NCBI GenBank assembly: GCA_002081555.1
Contig: MZNV01001007.1
Location: forward strand, 1 to 60,973
DNA: 60,973 nucleotides
Direction of reading: 5' to 3'
DNA from: Protostelium mycophagum
Taxonomy: Eukaryota; Evosea; Variosea; Protosteliida; Protosteliaceae
Positions 33,863 through 47,417 of this stretch are shown here, in pieces. Position numbers and translations under genes: made by a program. The notes under the pieces are model-generated. The model saw only the letters and a list, made by a program, of their open reading frames with translations. It did no database searches and was not told where the DNA came from. Numbering within the stretch: the first letter of the stretch is position 1; every line of letters begins with the position of its first letter.

Positions 33863-36800
33863 TCACGCAGTGGATTGCTTCTGGTGCAACTTGGCCTCCA
33901 ACTTTCTGTTCTCTAAAGTGATTTTCTCCAGCTTATCGGCCAGTTCTTTTCTATACTTATCGATCCCGGCGGGTTTCTCATAGTTTATTGCGGTGTAATA
34001 GAATGATGCGAGTTCCATGCTATCCCATTCTGTCATCATGAGTATTTTTATGTGATGAGAAATACTGAATTATGGGTTTACAACAGCGTGAATGGGCATA
34101 AAGAGATCATTTGTTTTGATGATGAGCGGTTTGTAGCTGTGTTAAGAGTAGCTCACCCCCGTTTGGATTTTGCTTGAGAAGGTCCCGCCCTGCCACTTCT
34201 GGTCCCAACAGATTCACCATATTCGTTGCTTTCATAGACTATAAATAGATCAGAAAGACAAGAGGTAGTCACGTAAGTCGACTGATCTACAATGGATAAT
34301 CTCAGGTGAACGAATTTGTACCTGTATTGCTTCGTCCAAGTCGTAATGTAAAATGATTTCGTCTGTGTTTGTGACGAATGCTATCACTGGCTTTGCGCAT
34401 CCCGCCTCAAAAGAATATTTTCCTGATTTATTCAGATTATTCAAAATTTAATAAAATTTTAAAATCAAAAAATTTTAAAATCAAAAAAATAAAAATCTCA
34501 AAAAATAATGTGAAAAATCATATACCGGTAATAAACGTGGTGATTTTGTTATTTGATTGGAAATACACTGAATCGCCATTTTGATCTAATATATAAGTAG
34601 TTCCCTCATAACCGAGTACGACGATGTGCTCTTCGCTCGGCTTGTCCTTCACCACGTGATCGAGTACTCCGACACTTACAATCTCTGCATCCACTCGCTT
34701 TTCCCATAATATTTTACCGCCTTCACTCATCTGGATAAATCCTGATTTTTATTATTTTAATTTTTATTCATTTTATTTTATTTTTTCGGTGGATTTATTT
34801 TTGAGTTTTTTCGGAATCATTTTCGCGTTGTAGACACTCGCAAGATGATGGAGAAATGAGACGCGGTCTTACCGTCATCATAGCACGTGACATAACGTGA
34901 TAATATGTGCCTCTTTGTGTCGCGCTTGATGCTGAGGACCTCAATAATCTTCCCTTGAGGTGTATTACCATTATTTGATTTTCCAAAAATATTTGGAGGT
35001 GCCAGTTCCACCTTCGTTCTTCAGATTTAAAAAAGTGGAAGAAATACTTTGTAAATAAAATTTTGTACAATAGCAAGAATCTTTTTTTCAAATTTTTAAA
35101 AATTTTAAAATATTATTTACCGGTTGATCGCCTTTGATGACACCGATTTTATTCGTCCCGTTATTTTCGATTATTCCGATCTGTAAATTAATAAAAATTA
35201 AATATTAAAGCCGAAAGAATATAAAATCGAGATGTCATACTTGTAATACACCCGGACTGAGATCTTTCCTCTGCAAAAAATAAGATATCTCTCCTCCCAG
35301 GGTGTACTTTTTTTTCAACTTGAAGATGACTTCGGGTGTGTGGTGGTTGAGTGATGACGTGTCCACCTCTGTAAGACGAGGAGAACGTGGTGGTTTTGCT
35401 TCGTCTTTCACAAAACTTCTACTCTATTTTTTTCAGAAAATTAATTTTTCAAAAATTTAATTTTTTAAAATTCAAAATTTACCTGTTTTAATTTTTCATT
35501 TTTTGTTTCTTCAATTTTTTTCTCGTCTTTGGTTTTTTCTATTAATATGGACCCTCTTCTGCTGTCACTGCCACTACTTTCCTGGATTTTTCAATTTCAA
35601 GTTGAAAAATAAAATTTAAATTTCAAGTTGAAAAAATAAAGTTTCAATTTCAAGTTGAAAAAATTATTCTTACCTCTTCTTTTCTGAATCCCAGCAGATT
35701 TTTCAGTGAATTTCCGTAGGAGCTCTGGTTGTTGACAGGAGAATTTTGAATCAATCCGACGCTGTTGTTCAGACTGTTGTTTGTGGAATTATTGTTGGGT
35801 GCGGTGTTGTTGTTTAATGTCTGTGGCTGACTCACTTGCCTGCTCGGCTGTTTGCGTCAGTTTTTTTATACTATCTTGAGTTTAGTGTTTCGCGGCTCTG
35901 CCACAGTAGAGATATCTGTGCTACATGTTTATTGATGTTGGTCATGTCTGTTTATGAATCGCAATTGTGTAGCGTCATCGCATTGTCCTGGGAGTTTCTG
36001 TTACGCGAGAGATATATGGGTATTGCGGCAGGGCCGCGGATAATATAGGTGCTGCATTGTCTTCTTTCCTTTGTATTTATTTGATGACAACGCGTCCATT
36101 TGTTGCTTCTTCCATATTAATCTATACACTAACTCTGCGGTATATGTTGTGTTGCGGCAGAGCCGTAACCCAAAGGATATCTGACAGATATAAAATAAAT
36201 ATGTCACCTGCACAGAGAGATGAAAAGTGAAATCCCAGGAGAAGTTATCAAAGACAACAGACCATTCTTCCCTATGAAGATCTATACTCTGATTCATATA
36301 GAAGAGGGCGAACGCGGATAAATCCATCTTGTTTTTTCCGAAATCAGAGGAGTACCACTCCATTATCTTTGGTAATGTCAACTGCACATGTCAGATGACG
36401 CCACATGATCACAGACATGTCATCATGCGTGACCAAGTCATGATGATACTGCAATCTTCATTAGATCTGATGATCCAGATCCATTCATCTGGAAATTATA
36501 ATTTGATCAGAAAGACATCTGAGTGATGATCTGGTCACTCACTATCTTCTTAGTGTGGTCTACATGTGTCCTACTCCTTATATACTCTATAGTCGCTTCC
36601 TCCAACTGCTGCTGAAACGTATTTGGGAGATAAATCCGGAGCAACGGCGAGGACCTGGTATTTTATTTATTTTTGAAAAGATGTCGAAATTTACTTAGTG
36701 GCTTGGATAAGTGTAAAATTGATTCTAGGATCACATTTAATGTTGACTAATCTCACTATATATTGTTATCTGAGAATATTTCCGTTCTTGTAAATTTATA

Positions 36801-38966
36801 ATTTTTCGTAAAGTCGTACCTCTCGGGTCGTCGTGTTTCAGTTTGGAAATATGGGATGCCCCTGATGACGTCATTCTATGACATCTCATATGATATCGTG
36901 TGACATGATGTCACATAGAATAGGATATCTTACCGTAGATATTTGGAGTAGGACTACCCCCTCTGATGAAGACATTTTCCAATTCTAATACTGAGAACTC
37001 TTTGCCTGAGAAAATCAAAATAATAAAATAAAGTTCGTTCTCCATGTTAAAGATGCGGTAATTACCGAGATAATTACCATCCTACCGCAAATTAAAGAAG
37101 AATAAAATCACAAAAAAATTCTAAAAATAGAACAAGAGGAGGGTTTCCGAACCTCCGATATTGTAGACAGCCTTCTTCATGAAATTCAAGCGGGTGTCCC
37201 TCTGCATGACGAATAATATTGTCGCGTGTATAGTGAGTAGGTTGTGTAAATTGATTAGGAAGGGCAATATCTCTTCGTTTTTCAAGACATCCAGACTGTA
37301 CTAAAAATATTTAGTTAAGATTTCTTTGGTGAATTTTATTATTTATATTTTATATCGACAAACGAAATAAAGATATATTTTAAAATTTCAGAAAATAAAA
37401 CTGCCTACATTTTGGAGCTCTTTGACCATCATCGCAAAGTCTTTGAATTCAGTAGAACGGCTGATGTTTAACAGCAGCTGCTCGTCCTCTATATGGTTCC
37501 TTCCTCCAGAATATTTCTTGATGATGTCCGTGATGAGAAACAAAAAGTCGGTGACTTTGTTGAAAGTTGTGGAGGAATCTGTGTTGCTAGGGGTGATGGC
37601 GTGTGGAGTGTTTTGCTTCGGGTGGAGGGTATTATCTGTCAGGTTGTAGATGTGGACTTCTCCATCACTTGTACCGAGAACGATCTCCTGTTGGCCGTCG
37701 CCATCTTATAGTGTCAGAATTCAAATTTGAAAATTGGCGGGAGAATGAAAATAGAATATCTTTGTCGTGAAGTCGCAATAGAATAAAACCCAACAATTTC
37801 GATAAATAACACAATTTAAAAATAGATTATGACATCATGATACTGATCATATTGCAGTTGAGATATCATACCTATGTCTTCAATGATGACAGATGTTACG
37901 TTCATGGGTACAGTCGCCACAACACTCGGAGCAATGAAAGCCGGGTTCAATACCTTCCCACATCATTTTTCAAATTTAAAAATTTTATTATTTTAAAATC
38001 TTTGTACCCTTTTATTTACCGGTATTTTTTTATCATTATAATCACAAAGACTCACATTAACATTTAAGTTGGGCATGCTGGTGTTGAACGATATATTCTG
38101 TACAATGTCTGATCTAGCCAAGTTATCGGTCGATCTGCTGTGGTTCGGCTCTGGTGTCCTGTTGATGTGGTTCCCTTCTCTAAGATGTGGTGGCATGTTC
38201 TGCAGATGTGGCGGTGATGACCCTTTCAACAATTCATTCCAAAAATAGATTTTGAAAGATTTATTCTCTCTGATTTTGGGAAAAACCACGTAAAGAAACA
38301 AATTTTAGCAGAACCATCATCACCTGTAATGACCATGCCGCTTGAAGACAGTCTGAGAGGACCGTTGTGTAGAGCTCCAGCGTTACGGTGCGCCTTCGTC
38401 GCAGCGACATTCTTATTTAAAGGCGTAAAGTCATCAAACACAAATGCGTAACCCTCATTGGCAATCACAATGAGTGAATTCTTTTGGTGACTCAACCATT
38501 TATAACATTAATGATGAGGGAATTACCTTTTCTGAATTTTCATGTATGGGTCCAATAGCAACACACGAGATCTGTTTTTCATCAACATTTTTGTCTTGAT
38601 TTGAAAATGATTCCATCACGCCCAATTGTACAGTTTTAATGTACTCACTGTGCCTAATTTAGAGGCAATACGCCAAGGTGACTTCTGAGAGCCTTTGAAT
38701 ATACTCAGATGTCCCTCTGTACTCCCAACAACGAGTTCAGGATCCTTACTAACTTTAATCGTAGATCTCGTCCAAATCGATCACCTTATTTTCATCGTTG
38801 TCAACATCACCGAAGGCGACAGCTCTTCTTTGTACATTCCCTCTCCGTCCTCTCCAAGAGAAGACTAATCTGTTTGGGAAAGATACTGGCCTAATCGATT
38901 CTTCATTTTCAGAGTTGACTACGACTTATCAGAAATGGGTACTGAAGGGAGATCACCTTCTGTCAT
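33863..38966 (-). CDS. ITFG2: ITFG2-type beta-propeller with an inserted DUF547 domain
   Basis: ITFG2 is a subunit of KICSTOR, which tethers the mTORC1 inhibitor GATOR1 to lysosomes when amino acids are scarce. Start at 38966 gives MTEVVVNSENEESIRP. ITFG2 landmarks follow in order: AVAFGDVDNDENKDPELVVG, NSLIVIANEGYAFVFDD, IDGDGQQEIVLGTSDGEVHI, KKKYTLGGEISYFLQRKDLS, GKILWEKRVDAEIVSVGVL, LGYEGTTYILDQNGDSVYF and ATNMVNLLGPEVAGRDLL. After the GDGQQEIVLG blade comes a block typical of DUF547: EEILPFLINLHNLLTIHATI, AVYNIGG, EFSVLELENVFIRGG, MQLTLPKIMEWYSSDFG. An Asn-rich linker (NNNTAPNNNSTNNSLNNS) leads back to the propeller. The C-terminus is a coiled coil ending LHQKQSTA, stop at 33863-33865. 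About twenty introns. Frame continuity across the insert was checked by eye only at some joins. Confidence 0.8.
35588..35664. repeat. three copies of TTTCAAGTTGAAAAA in an ITFG2 intron
   Basis: Copies of the near-palindrome TTTCAAGTTGAAAAA are about 27-30 nt apart, inside an intron upstream of the exon on the Asn-rich linker side. Confidence 0.65.
36862..36933 (-). other. 72-nt intron ending in TGACGTCATCAG
   Basis: This intron of the ITFG2 gene is nearly all short palindromic words (ATGTCACACG, ATATCATATGAGATGTCAT) and ends in TGACGTCATCAG at the 3' splice site. Confidence 0.55.
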
Positions 38967-39198
38967 CAATTCCAGAACGAATATGATCCGGAATCATCGT
39001 ATCTACTACGTAAGTTGGCGACAGCTACAGGCTTACTCATACATACAAACATACATACAAAAGACATCCACAGGACACAAAGAACCAGAAGAACGTCCGG
39101 AATACATTTACCTGAAATATATTTGGAATATGGGGACGGAAAGTGATGGAAACCTTCCGGCAATGCTCGTATGGCCACAGAAACACAACGAATAACGA

Positions 39199-42100
39199 AT
39201 GAGCTTCATCTCAAAGAGGTAATTTCACTATCATCCAATAACTCAAAAGGAACAGCCAAAATGGAAGTCCTCTACAGAGTGCCTGGTTGTGTGTACAATC
39301 TCTTGGAGTCTTGTTTGGAGAGATCGGCACCTCCTGCATTATTTTTCATCCCTTTGAAACACGAGGCTACGCCCAACCCGGAGATGATGCTGAGGACGTA
39401 GAATATGAAGATGTTCCAAAGAGGTTGATTGATGGTGCCTGAAATGTTTTGACCATCGTTAGTTGGGAAATAATGGGTATGTACAGTATCGTGATCTGGT
39501 CTCTGTTGATAATCGCCACACTCAAAGTGATTGTCATCAATTTATTTGCACATAACGATGGGGAAGGAGGGACTTTTGCATTGTGCTCTTTATTAGTAGA
39601 AGATCACAAGACTTCCCTCTCTGGTAACGTCATGTTCTTGTCATTATTATCTGATCTTCAAGTTAGATAGAAGCAAGAGGGTGATCAAGTGCATATGCAT
39701 CATCGGTGCTTCTTTATTGATCGGTGCTGGCGCTCTAAACCCAGCGGTGAAGATATCCACTGCTATATACAACCTCGATCAGGTGCACGATGGGTTCATC
39801 CAACCACGTCTGTATTTAAAATGTCTGCAAAACCCAACTGCACCAACTTTTTGTTGCACAGCACAATAATCCAACTAAAAATCAATTCAATTAAACGATT
39901 TCAAGATGACATCATGAATATCGTATTGAAGATCTATTTATAGGTTGTGACGTCATATGAAAATATGGATGTGCTGTTCAACAGTAGCACCCTCACAGAT
40001 GCTGAATTCACCATGGTGATATCAGCATTGATAATATTGATATTCTCATTTAATCAATTCGGCCCCTCCCGTTTTGGTTGCATCATGGGTATTTTTATTA
40101 TTTTAATTTTAATTTAAATTTAAATTTTAGTTTTAATTTTATTATGTTTCATCACAACTATTTATTTTTTAATTTTTTCTGAATCATCATATTTAATTTC
40201 TTTTGAGAAGAAATTTCATTTATGTTATCAGGTCCGATATCACTATTATGGTTCGTGTTATTGGGGGGTATCGGGGTGTACAATATCAATAAGAACACGG
40301 AGATTCTCAAAGTCTTCAACCCATATTTAGCCATAGATTTTCTCGTTAAGACGACTCAGCTTCACGGCACGAAGGTGATTACACACTTATATACATATTG
40401 GCTGGCAGCAGTAGATTCACCGTGGTGACGGTATATCTACAATGCAACAGTGCCACAATACAAATTATTTATGCCGTGACAAATCACAGACGATACAATG
40501 TCTGACCATGACAGGAAGCCTTCAGATATATGGGCAGAGCCTTCATCACATTAACTGGTTGTGAGAGTATATACGCTGATGTCGGGCATTTTGGGGTGTC
40601 AAGAGTCCGAATCTCTTGGCTGGTTGTAGTGCTACCCTCTTTGATGCTCAATTATTTGGGACAGGGGGCACACTTGCTGAAATTTCCGCAAGATTCGGTG
40701 GATCCTTTCAGTAACTCTTGGCCAAGGCCATTGCCATTACTGTGGTTTATTTTTTCTTTTGCAATCGTGATATCCATATTCTCTTCACAAGGTGAACATT
40801 TTATTATTATTGTTCTTTGCAAAAGCATATATGATATCGTATATTACGATGTACTTGAAATGTAATTGTGTTTTATGTATTGCTGCAAAATCGAGTATTT
40901 CACAAAAGGCAAAAAACTATTGTCACCAAGGAAACATCACTTTGACGTTTTCATGGAGATCTGCCACCGTCCCAGAAAATAACCACAAGATTACTAAGAA
41001 TCTCCAGCATCTGGAGTCTTTTCGACCGTATCTCAAGCCATCGGCCTCGGCCTTTTCCCGCCAGTCAGATCCATCAGAAAATCCAAAGTGTTGTCAGGAC
41101 AAGTGTATATCCCTTCAGTGAATTGGACATTGATGCTGGCCACAATAGCACTAGCCATAGGATTTGGACGTGAAGGTGTAAACGAGGTGATGTTTGGATA
41201 AATTGTTTTTGAAACGCGGCTTCCTCTGTAAATACAACATGATTAACAGACACAAGGTATACGGCTTCGTACTTGCCAGCCTGATGCTGTTGAACTCGGG
41301 TCTCTTAGTTTTGGTGATGATCTACACTTGGGGGATATCGATCTATAAGATCGTATTCATGCTGATTTTTATTTCAATAGAAATCATCCTGTTAGGTGGC
41401 ACCTGCGTGGAAGTTGAATACGATGTGAGTATTTATTCACTCATCATTTTACTTTGAAGAAATAAAATTTGATTTGGCGAATGGTGTGCAGCCCTGACAA
41501 ACTATTCTCCTATCAATCTATGGCAAAGCCGCATCAAACCACCGCGAAATGAAAGATAATAATATTTTCATTTTTTTCTGAAGCGCAATAAACTCATGTA
41601 ATATATTAATGAATCAGAGAATTATCCAAATGGCTCGTTGTAGATGTCATGATGTCGTGATGTCATGATGTCATGATGTCATACCCCGCAGATGTTCTTT
41701 CAATCATGAAATGAATGTTCCAGGGATGGCCCGCACTGTTGATGAGCCTTCTCTTCTGCATCATCATGTTAAGTTGGTATTTAGGCGATTACCGAATGTA
41801 CAATAAGAGAGTGCAACACCAGAAGATATGGCTGAAGTCATCTGCGAGAGGGTGATATTTCGTGATGTCTTATAGAGATATCTCAACGGTACAGTGTACT
41901 CATGACCCCGGGGCCTTCTCGTGCGAAAATTTTCAATTCAAATGTTTTCAATAAGAATATCAGGTGATGATTTTTAAATAAAATAATAATCAATTATGTG
42001 AATAAAATTGTCCCAGAAATAATTCCTCTTTGTATTAAAAAAATAAAAATTCGCCACAAATTCGCATTTGTAAATTTTTTTATCTAAGATTTTGGTTTTT

Positions 42101-43628
42101 CTTCTGCGCAAAAAATCTTGTATAAAAAAACTAAAAAAATAATAATTAAAATAATCAAATTTAATTACTGAAAAAAAACAGAAATTCCCAGAATGTTCAC
42201 AAAGTGAAGAGCGAGTCCGTTCTGGGAACAAGAGAGGACACGTCATCACTCCCCGCCTACAAAGACGTCTGCGCCTCTTTATTTGATTTCTTCGACGTAT
42301 CAAAAGATATAGATGTGAAGAATGTCATCACTTGCCCCGGTGTCGGTGTTTTTATTGACGAGGTATTTATTCTATTATTTTCCAGATTAATTTATAATTG
42401 GATAAAAATATTAAATTTAATATTTTTGAGGATTAAAATATTTAAAAGTGTAGGAAAACAGTACATCACTCGTCCCTGCTGTCTTTGAAAATCACGTAAC
42501 AAGAGTGAGGAGTATACCCTCTATCGTGATATTCTTGAAGGTACAGACAATACCACATCCAAAGGTGGCCGAGACAGACAGGTTGCTGGTGTTGAGACAT
42601 ACGCCAGGGTTATACTCTATTATCGCGAGGTATTTTATTCTTTTCAAAATTCTGGAAGAAAATATTTTTGAATTTCGATTTTTGTCGAGAAAAAATGCAG
42701 GCAAAAAAACATTATTACCCGGCGGACACGGATTTGTACAAAGTTCAAAATTACCAATTATTTTTTTATAATCCCGGTAAGCGACGTGACCATTGCGGTA
42801 AGCGACTTACCGTGACACTCGCGTTCCGTAACGGGATTGTTGAAAAATTATTTGCTTCAAACTATAATTTTGAAATTGGTACAAATCTGTGTCCGCGGGG
42901 TAATATTTATGTTTTTGAAAATATTTTGCACATTTTTTTTATACAAAAATAATTTTTATCCATAAAGTAGAATAAAATTCAATAGGTACGGTTATTACGA
43001 AAGTAAGAGGGATGTAAAGACAATCCTGTCACTCGCTCAGAGTAGAGGCAAGTCGTCATGTCAACATGTCAAAATGACATTTATGACAGGAGTACCGTGT
43101 GATACATCATTGATTACGTATTATACGAATTCAGAGAATGTACATACCAAGGGAATCAGTTGGGACACTCTTTTTATGAATGTAGGAATTTAAAAATATT
43201 TTTTTATAAATTTAAAAAAATAGACTTGTGTAAAATTTTGATTTAAATGTAATTTTGAATTTTGGATTTCAAAAATACTCTGGAAAATACCTTTACGGTA
43301 AGATCACGCGAACTCATCGGTTTCTTACCGCAAAAGATCAATCCCGCCCAACAACTGAAGACAATAGGCTTATGGGTTCATGAAACACAACACAAAACCG
43401 ACCACAATACACACAGACAAAGAGAAGACGGTCATCATCGGTGTAGAACATGAGTTTGTCACTGAGATGAGATGGAGGGAGATCGCATCGCGCATGTACA
43501 ACAAGATCTTCTGCAGACAGTCACAAGAACAACAAACAGATATAGACAAGAGCTTGACCCGATACGACACGATCATCAATGTGGTGATTGATCACTGCTC
43601 CACCTCTTCGTACCCAAAGTTGTCATGA
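39199..43628 (+). CDS. KUP/HAK/KT-family potassium transporter
   Basis: Start at 39199 gives MSFISKRNSQNG, and an intron leads into AWLCVQSLGVLFGEIGTSC. This is the KUP signature, where most members read GDIGTSPLY; the Asp is Glu and the Pro is Cys here. Further landmarks: HNDGEGGTFALCSLL, IGAGALNPAVKISTAI, GPISLLWFVLLGGIGVYNIN, TLTGCESIYADVGHFGVSRV and SLMLNYLGQGAHLL. After about 41110 come IPSVNWTLMLATIALAIGF and YGFVLASLMLLNSGLLVLVM. The C-terminal cytosolic part includes CPGVGVFIDE, PAVFENHVTRVRSIPSIVIF and IIARYGYYESKRDV. It ends ...HCSTSSYPKLS at 43628. About 12 membrane segments are expected, carrying K+ uptake by proton symport at the plasma membrane. The last exon junction, near 43375, is uncertain. 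Confidence 0.9.
41642..41690. repeat. ATGTCATG microsatellite in a KUP intron
   Basis: Five near-identical units of GATGTCAT follow each other in an intron of the KUP gene. They use the same vocabulary as other introns in the window. Confidence 0.7.
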
Positions 43629-43808
43629 ATAAACCGTCTGTACATGTCGACATCTACGCGAACATTCGACGAAATTTCCGAGGGTTATTTTTTGAATTCT
43701 CCGACATGACAAGTGTCAGAGAGAACTTCCGTCTTCAGAAGTGACGTCTAGGCGGAGACCTTCGAAACAACAATCTTTCGGTTCCAGCAACAACCACCCC
43801 TAAAGAGG

Positions 43809-46800
43809 ATGGCTGGAGGATCGATCTTGTCTGGGGGGACACCAGTAGATGCACCCATTAGCCTCTTCCTTGTTCAGTTGTGTTTGGTGGTCACTCTCTG
43901 CAGGATCCTCACATGGTTGCTTCATCCTCTAAAGAGTGAGTTATCTGGCACTATCAGTTGAATCACTTGAAGACAATGCTGATAAAGACATTCAGTTCCT
44001 GGAGTGGTTGCTGAAGTAATCGCTGGGATCATCTTGGGCCCTTCTGTTTTGGGTGATTTCATCCTCTAAACAAAATGTGTCAACTAATTCGGCACAGGAA
44101 GAATCCCTGGTCACATACCGAACCTCTTTCCACCCACACATTCCAATTTAGCATGTACTTACCCGCCGACGCACGAAGGTGCGGTGCACGTGAGGTGATA
44201 GAATGTCTGCCACGTTTGACCTCATACAGGGTGCGCTGCAGGCATACGGGCCAATCGAAGTCCTCTATGTTTTCGCCAAGTTTGGTGACATCCTCTTTAT
44301 GTTTCTCATGGGTGTCGAACTTGACATTGGGATAATCAGAAGGAACATCAAAGCGGGTCTAGCAATCGGCATCTCTTCTATGATCTTGCCATTTGCTTTT
44401 GTGAGTGGATTTTAAACGAAACAAAAGAAATCATTTATAAATGATTTCATTCATTTAATAATTTAAAACTGAGGCATGTAGGGAAGTGGGATCGCCTACC
44501 TCATCTATGAACATGTTGGAGACTCAGGAGCCACCGTCGATTTTCCAACTTTCCTCATCTTCGTCTGTGTCGCCATGTCCATCACAGCTGTGAGTCAAAT
44601 AAATTTATCACCAACTCATCATCTTTCACAGTTCCCCGTGCTGGCCCACATTCTTTCCGAGACTGGATTGATGGGTTCGCGCATAGGAAAATTGTCTCTC
44701 ACCGCTGCTGTATTCAATGACGTCATGTAAGTTCAATGTCTATGCGACTTTGTCATGACATTTCCTTCTGTGGACCAGTTAAACAACTCTTATACACGCA
44801 GAGCATGGATCTTATTGGCAGTTGTTGTGAGTATTGCCAAAGCGCACAACGCGCTGTACGCGATCTACACTCTCTTAGTCTTGGCGGGTTTCTGTTCTGT
44901 CATGCTTTTCGCCGTAAGACCCGCTTTAAATGCTCTGGCCAGGTCAAGAAGCCTCGGATCCTCTGAAGGCGTCTTGTCACTGAATGTGGTCGCCGCATTT
45001 CTCGTGTGTAAGTGGAATAATATCACCGTGGTTGGACATTCTTCCATACAAAAAATCACTAAAATTCACAAAATCACTGTTTAGAACAAAAAATCAAATG
45101 AATTATCATATTTTGGAAAAAATTTTATTTGAGATGATTTTTGTTTTTGTAGCTGCTGAATGAGATGCAGCGATATTTCTTTGTGCTTGGTTCACACAGA
45201 TCATCGGTGTAGATGTTATTTTTGGAGGATTTATTATGGGATTAACTGTGCCCAAAATCAATCATCTCCCTGAGAGGTTCGTAAAATCGATTGAAGGTGA
45301 GCTGCTTTCTCCCAATTATATAAACAACCTATTCATTGACATCTGCAGATATTGCTGTGGTATTACTCCTACCTCTTTACTTTACCAATTCAGGGCTCAA
45401 GTGCGTTCCTCTTCTTAATCACGGCTGAATCCATACAGAACAGATATCGGCCTGCTGGATACCGGATTGAAATGGGGGGTGGTGCTTCTCGTTATCGTCG
45501 GTGCATGTGTTGGTAAGATCGCCGCTTCGGTGGTTGCCGCAAAATTATTCGCTGGTATCTCGTGGAGGGAAAGTTGGACTGTTGGTTTCCTGATGAATAC
45601 CAAAGGTAAAGAACTTGGTCATTCGCCAAAATAAATTCTTATAGGTCTGGTGGAATTGATCGTGTTGAATGTGGGGTACAGCAGCGGTGTTCTTAACAGA
45701 GAGGTGAGGCTGTTGGTATCATCAAACTCAATATTCCAGGTGTTCACCATCTTTATCCTGATGGCGTTAGTCACCACAGCCATCACCGGACCAGCTGTGC
45801 ATTTCATATATCAAAAGACCCACACTCACCGAAGATACGCAGATGTGTACAGAGCTGTGGTGGCCGTATCTAACAACGCAACGGTTCCGTGGTGCACAGA
45901 AGTTCTCCCTTTACTGTTTGGCAAAGGCAACAAAGAGCTCAAGTTATTCATCATGCAGGTACACGTGACGTCATGAGATGCGATATCTCATATGACATCA
46001 GGAAATTGATGACAGACCCTCTACGTACATGTACAGAGAATTCACGAATCTTTTGGACGATCTACAACTAAAAAAAGAGCAAAGAACCACGAATACCGGA
46101 AAATTAACTATCATCCCAAAGGCCCTGTCATCTGCCAGATTGTCCCACGATCTGTTACTCCGCTGTGAATACAAGGCATATGACATGGTCTTCGTGGAGA
46201 TACAGATGAAGGTTGTCAAAGTTGGAGAGACACCTATGAGAGTCAGATCCGAAACGTCAAGAGTCAATCTTGTGAAGGTAACACCGGATTGTCCATGTAA
46301 AGAGATGATGAGTGACACTCACAGACATCGGCCATCGCTCATCACATGATTAATAACTATCCAAGACCTCTGGCCGTCTTTATTCACAAGACAGAAGTAC
46401 AGCCAAAATGTACTCGAGTTTTATTTGTATATGAAGGAAAGCCTTTCGAAGCCCTTGCAAAGGATTTCATCACGGTGACAAGACCCAAAAGTAGACGTGT
46501 ATCTAAAAATAGATCAGGATTTGGTTCGATCTGGATCTGGTCTGCATATCAAATGTCTCATCAAAAGTAATGTGGATTTCATCCTCCCAGCACAAGACGA
46601 GAAAGAGTCTGGAGAGACATCCACAGATGAGAAATTGGAATTAGAAGCACCCGAGATCATTCAAGATGGTGATCCCCTCAACAACTTCACCAAGTATGAG
46701 AACGAATGTGATCTCATCATCATCGGTAGCGAGCGGACATCTGGCACGTTTCGATCCGTCACGCTGCAAGAGAGTCTAACTCCTCTCCTGGTTTTGTTTG

Positions 46801-47308
46801 GGTCCCATAATGACGGTGAAGTAGACGAGCGACGGAGTTTCCAGCTGAGCGATCTCGATGTAGAGATGTCTGTGTACAGAAGAGTGAGCCATTCTTTTAT
46901 TGTACAGATTTGTGGTGAAGACAAGTACTTTTATATTTAATTATTGTGCTTACATTTGAAAGAGAATTCACATAAAATAATGTAATTAAATAATTAATAT
47001 ATATTGTTTTTTATAAATAACAAACGCAGCCGAAATATGTGGAGACAGAGAGGGAGAAGGTGAGGTCCCACAGACCCACCGGCAGAACCTTCACAGGAGG
47101 GAGGATGGGTCCACCTCGCCCCTTACCAGAAATAGTGAACCCCCCCTCACTCATCCCAGAGCCCGTGGAGATCCATTTAGAAGCAGCACCTAATGAGGAA
47201 AAACAGCCGGTGTTGCAGGAAGATAGAGCAAGAGAGAGGGCTGCAACAGGAGGGAGAACACAATCCAGAAAGAGCTCTGCAGCACCACCACCAGTTGAAT
47301 TACCATAA
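43809..47308 (+). CDS. CPA2/CHX-type monovalent cation:proton antiporter
   Basis: Start at 43809 gives MAGGSILSGGTPVDAPISLF and the first membrane helix FLVQLCLVVTLCRIL. CHX-like motifs follow: VVAEVIAGIILGPSVLGRIP, FGDILFMFLMGVELDIGII, ITAFPVLAHILSETGLM, SLTAAVFNDVMAWILLAVVV with the conserved Asp, GVDVIFGGFIMGLTVPK and FMNTKGLVELIVLNVGYSS. After the transport domain there are USP-like cytosolic segments: FEALAKDFIT, then ECDLIIIGSERTSGTF and ESLTPLLVLFGS. The C-terminal tail is Pro/Arg-rich, ending SSAAPPPVELP at 47308. CHX proteins exchange K+ or Na+ for H+ in plasma or internal membranes. It follows the KUP potassium transporter on the same strand, with only 180 bp between stop and start; shared control of cation balance is possible. 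Confidence 0.9.
45959..46001 (+). other. 43-nt intron with TGACGTCA
   Basis: In the CHX-type gene this intron carries TGACGTCATGAG near the donor and the words GATATC and TCATATGA before the acceptor GACATCAG. Confidence 0.55.
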
Positions 47309-47417
47309 ATGTTTGTTTGTAGAGAGGCACATCATTAAAGATTCGACTTTGTGCACACATGAAAACAAAGCGATAGGAGGAAAACAGTCTCTCATACAGA
47401 GTTGGATTTTTAAAAAC

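Noticed and set aside
33577-33921. Plus-strand frame of 114 codons
   Set aside because: It runs antisense into the well-supported C-terminal exon of the ITFG2 gene and shows no domain.
41642-41690. CRISPR-like array
   Set aside because: The units are contiguous 8-9 nt microsatellite repeats without spacers, in an intron of a eukaryotic gene.
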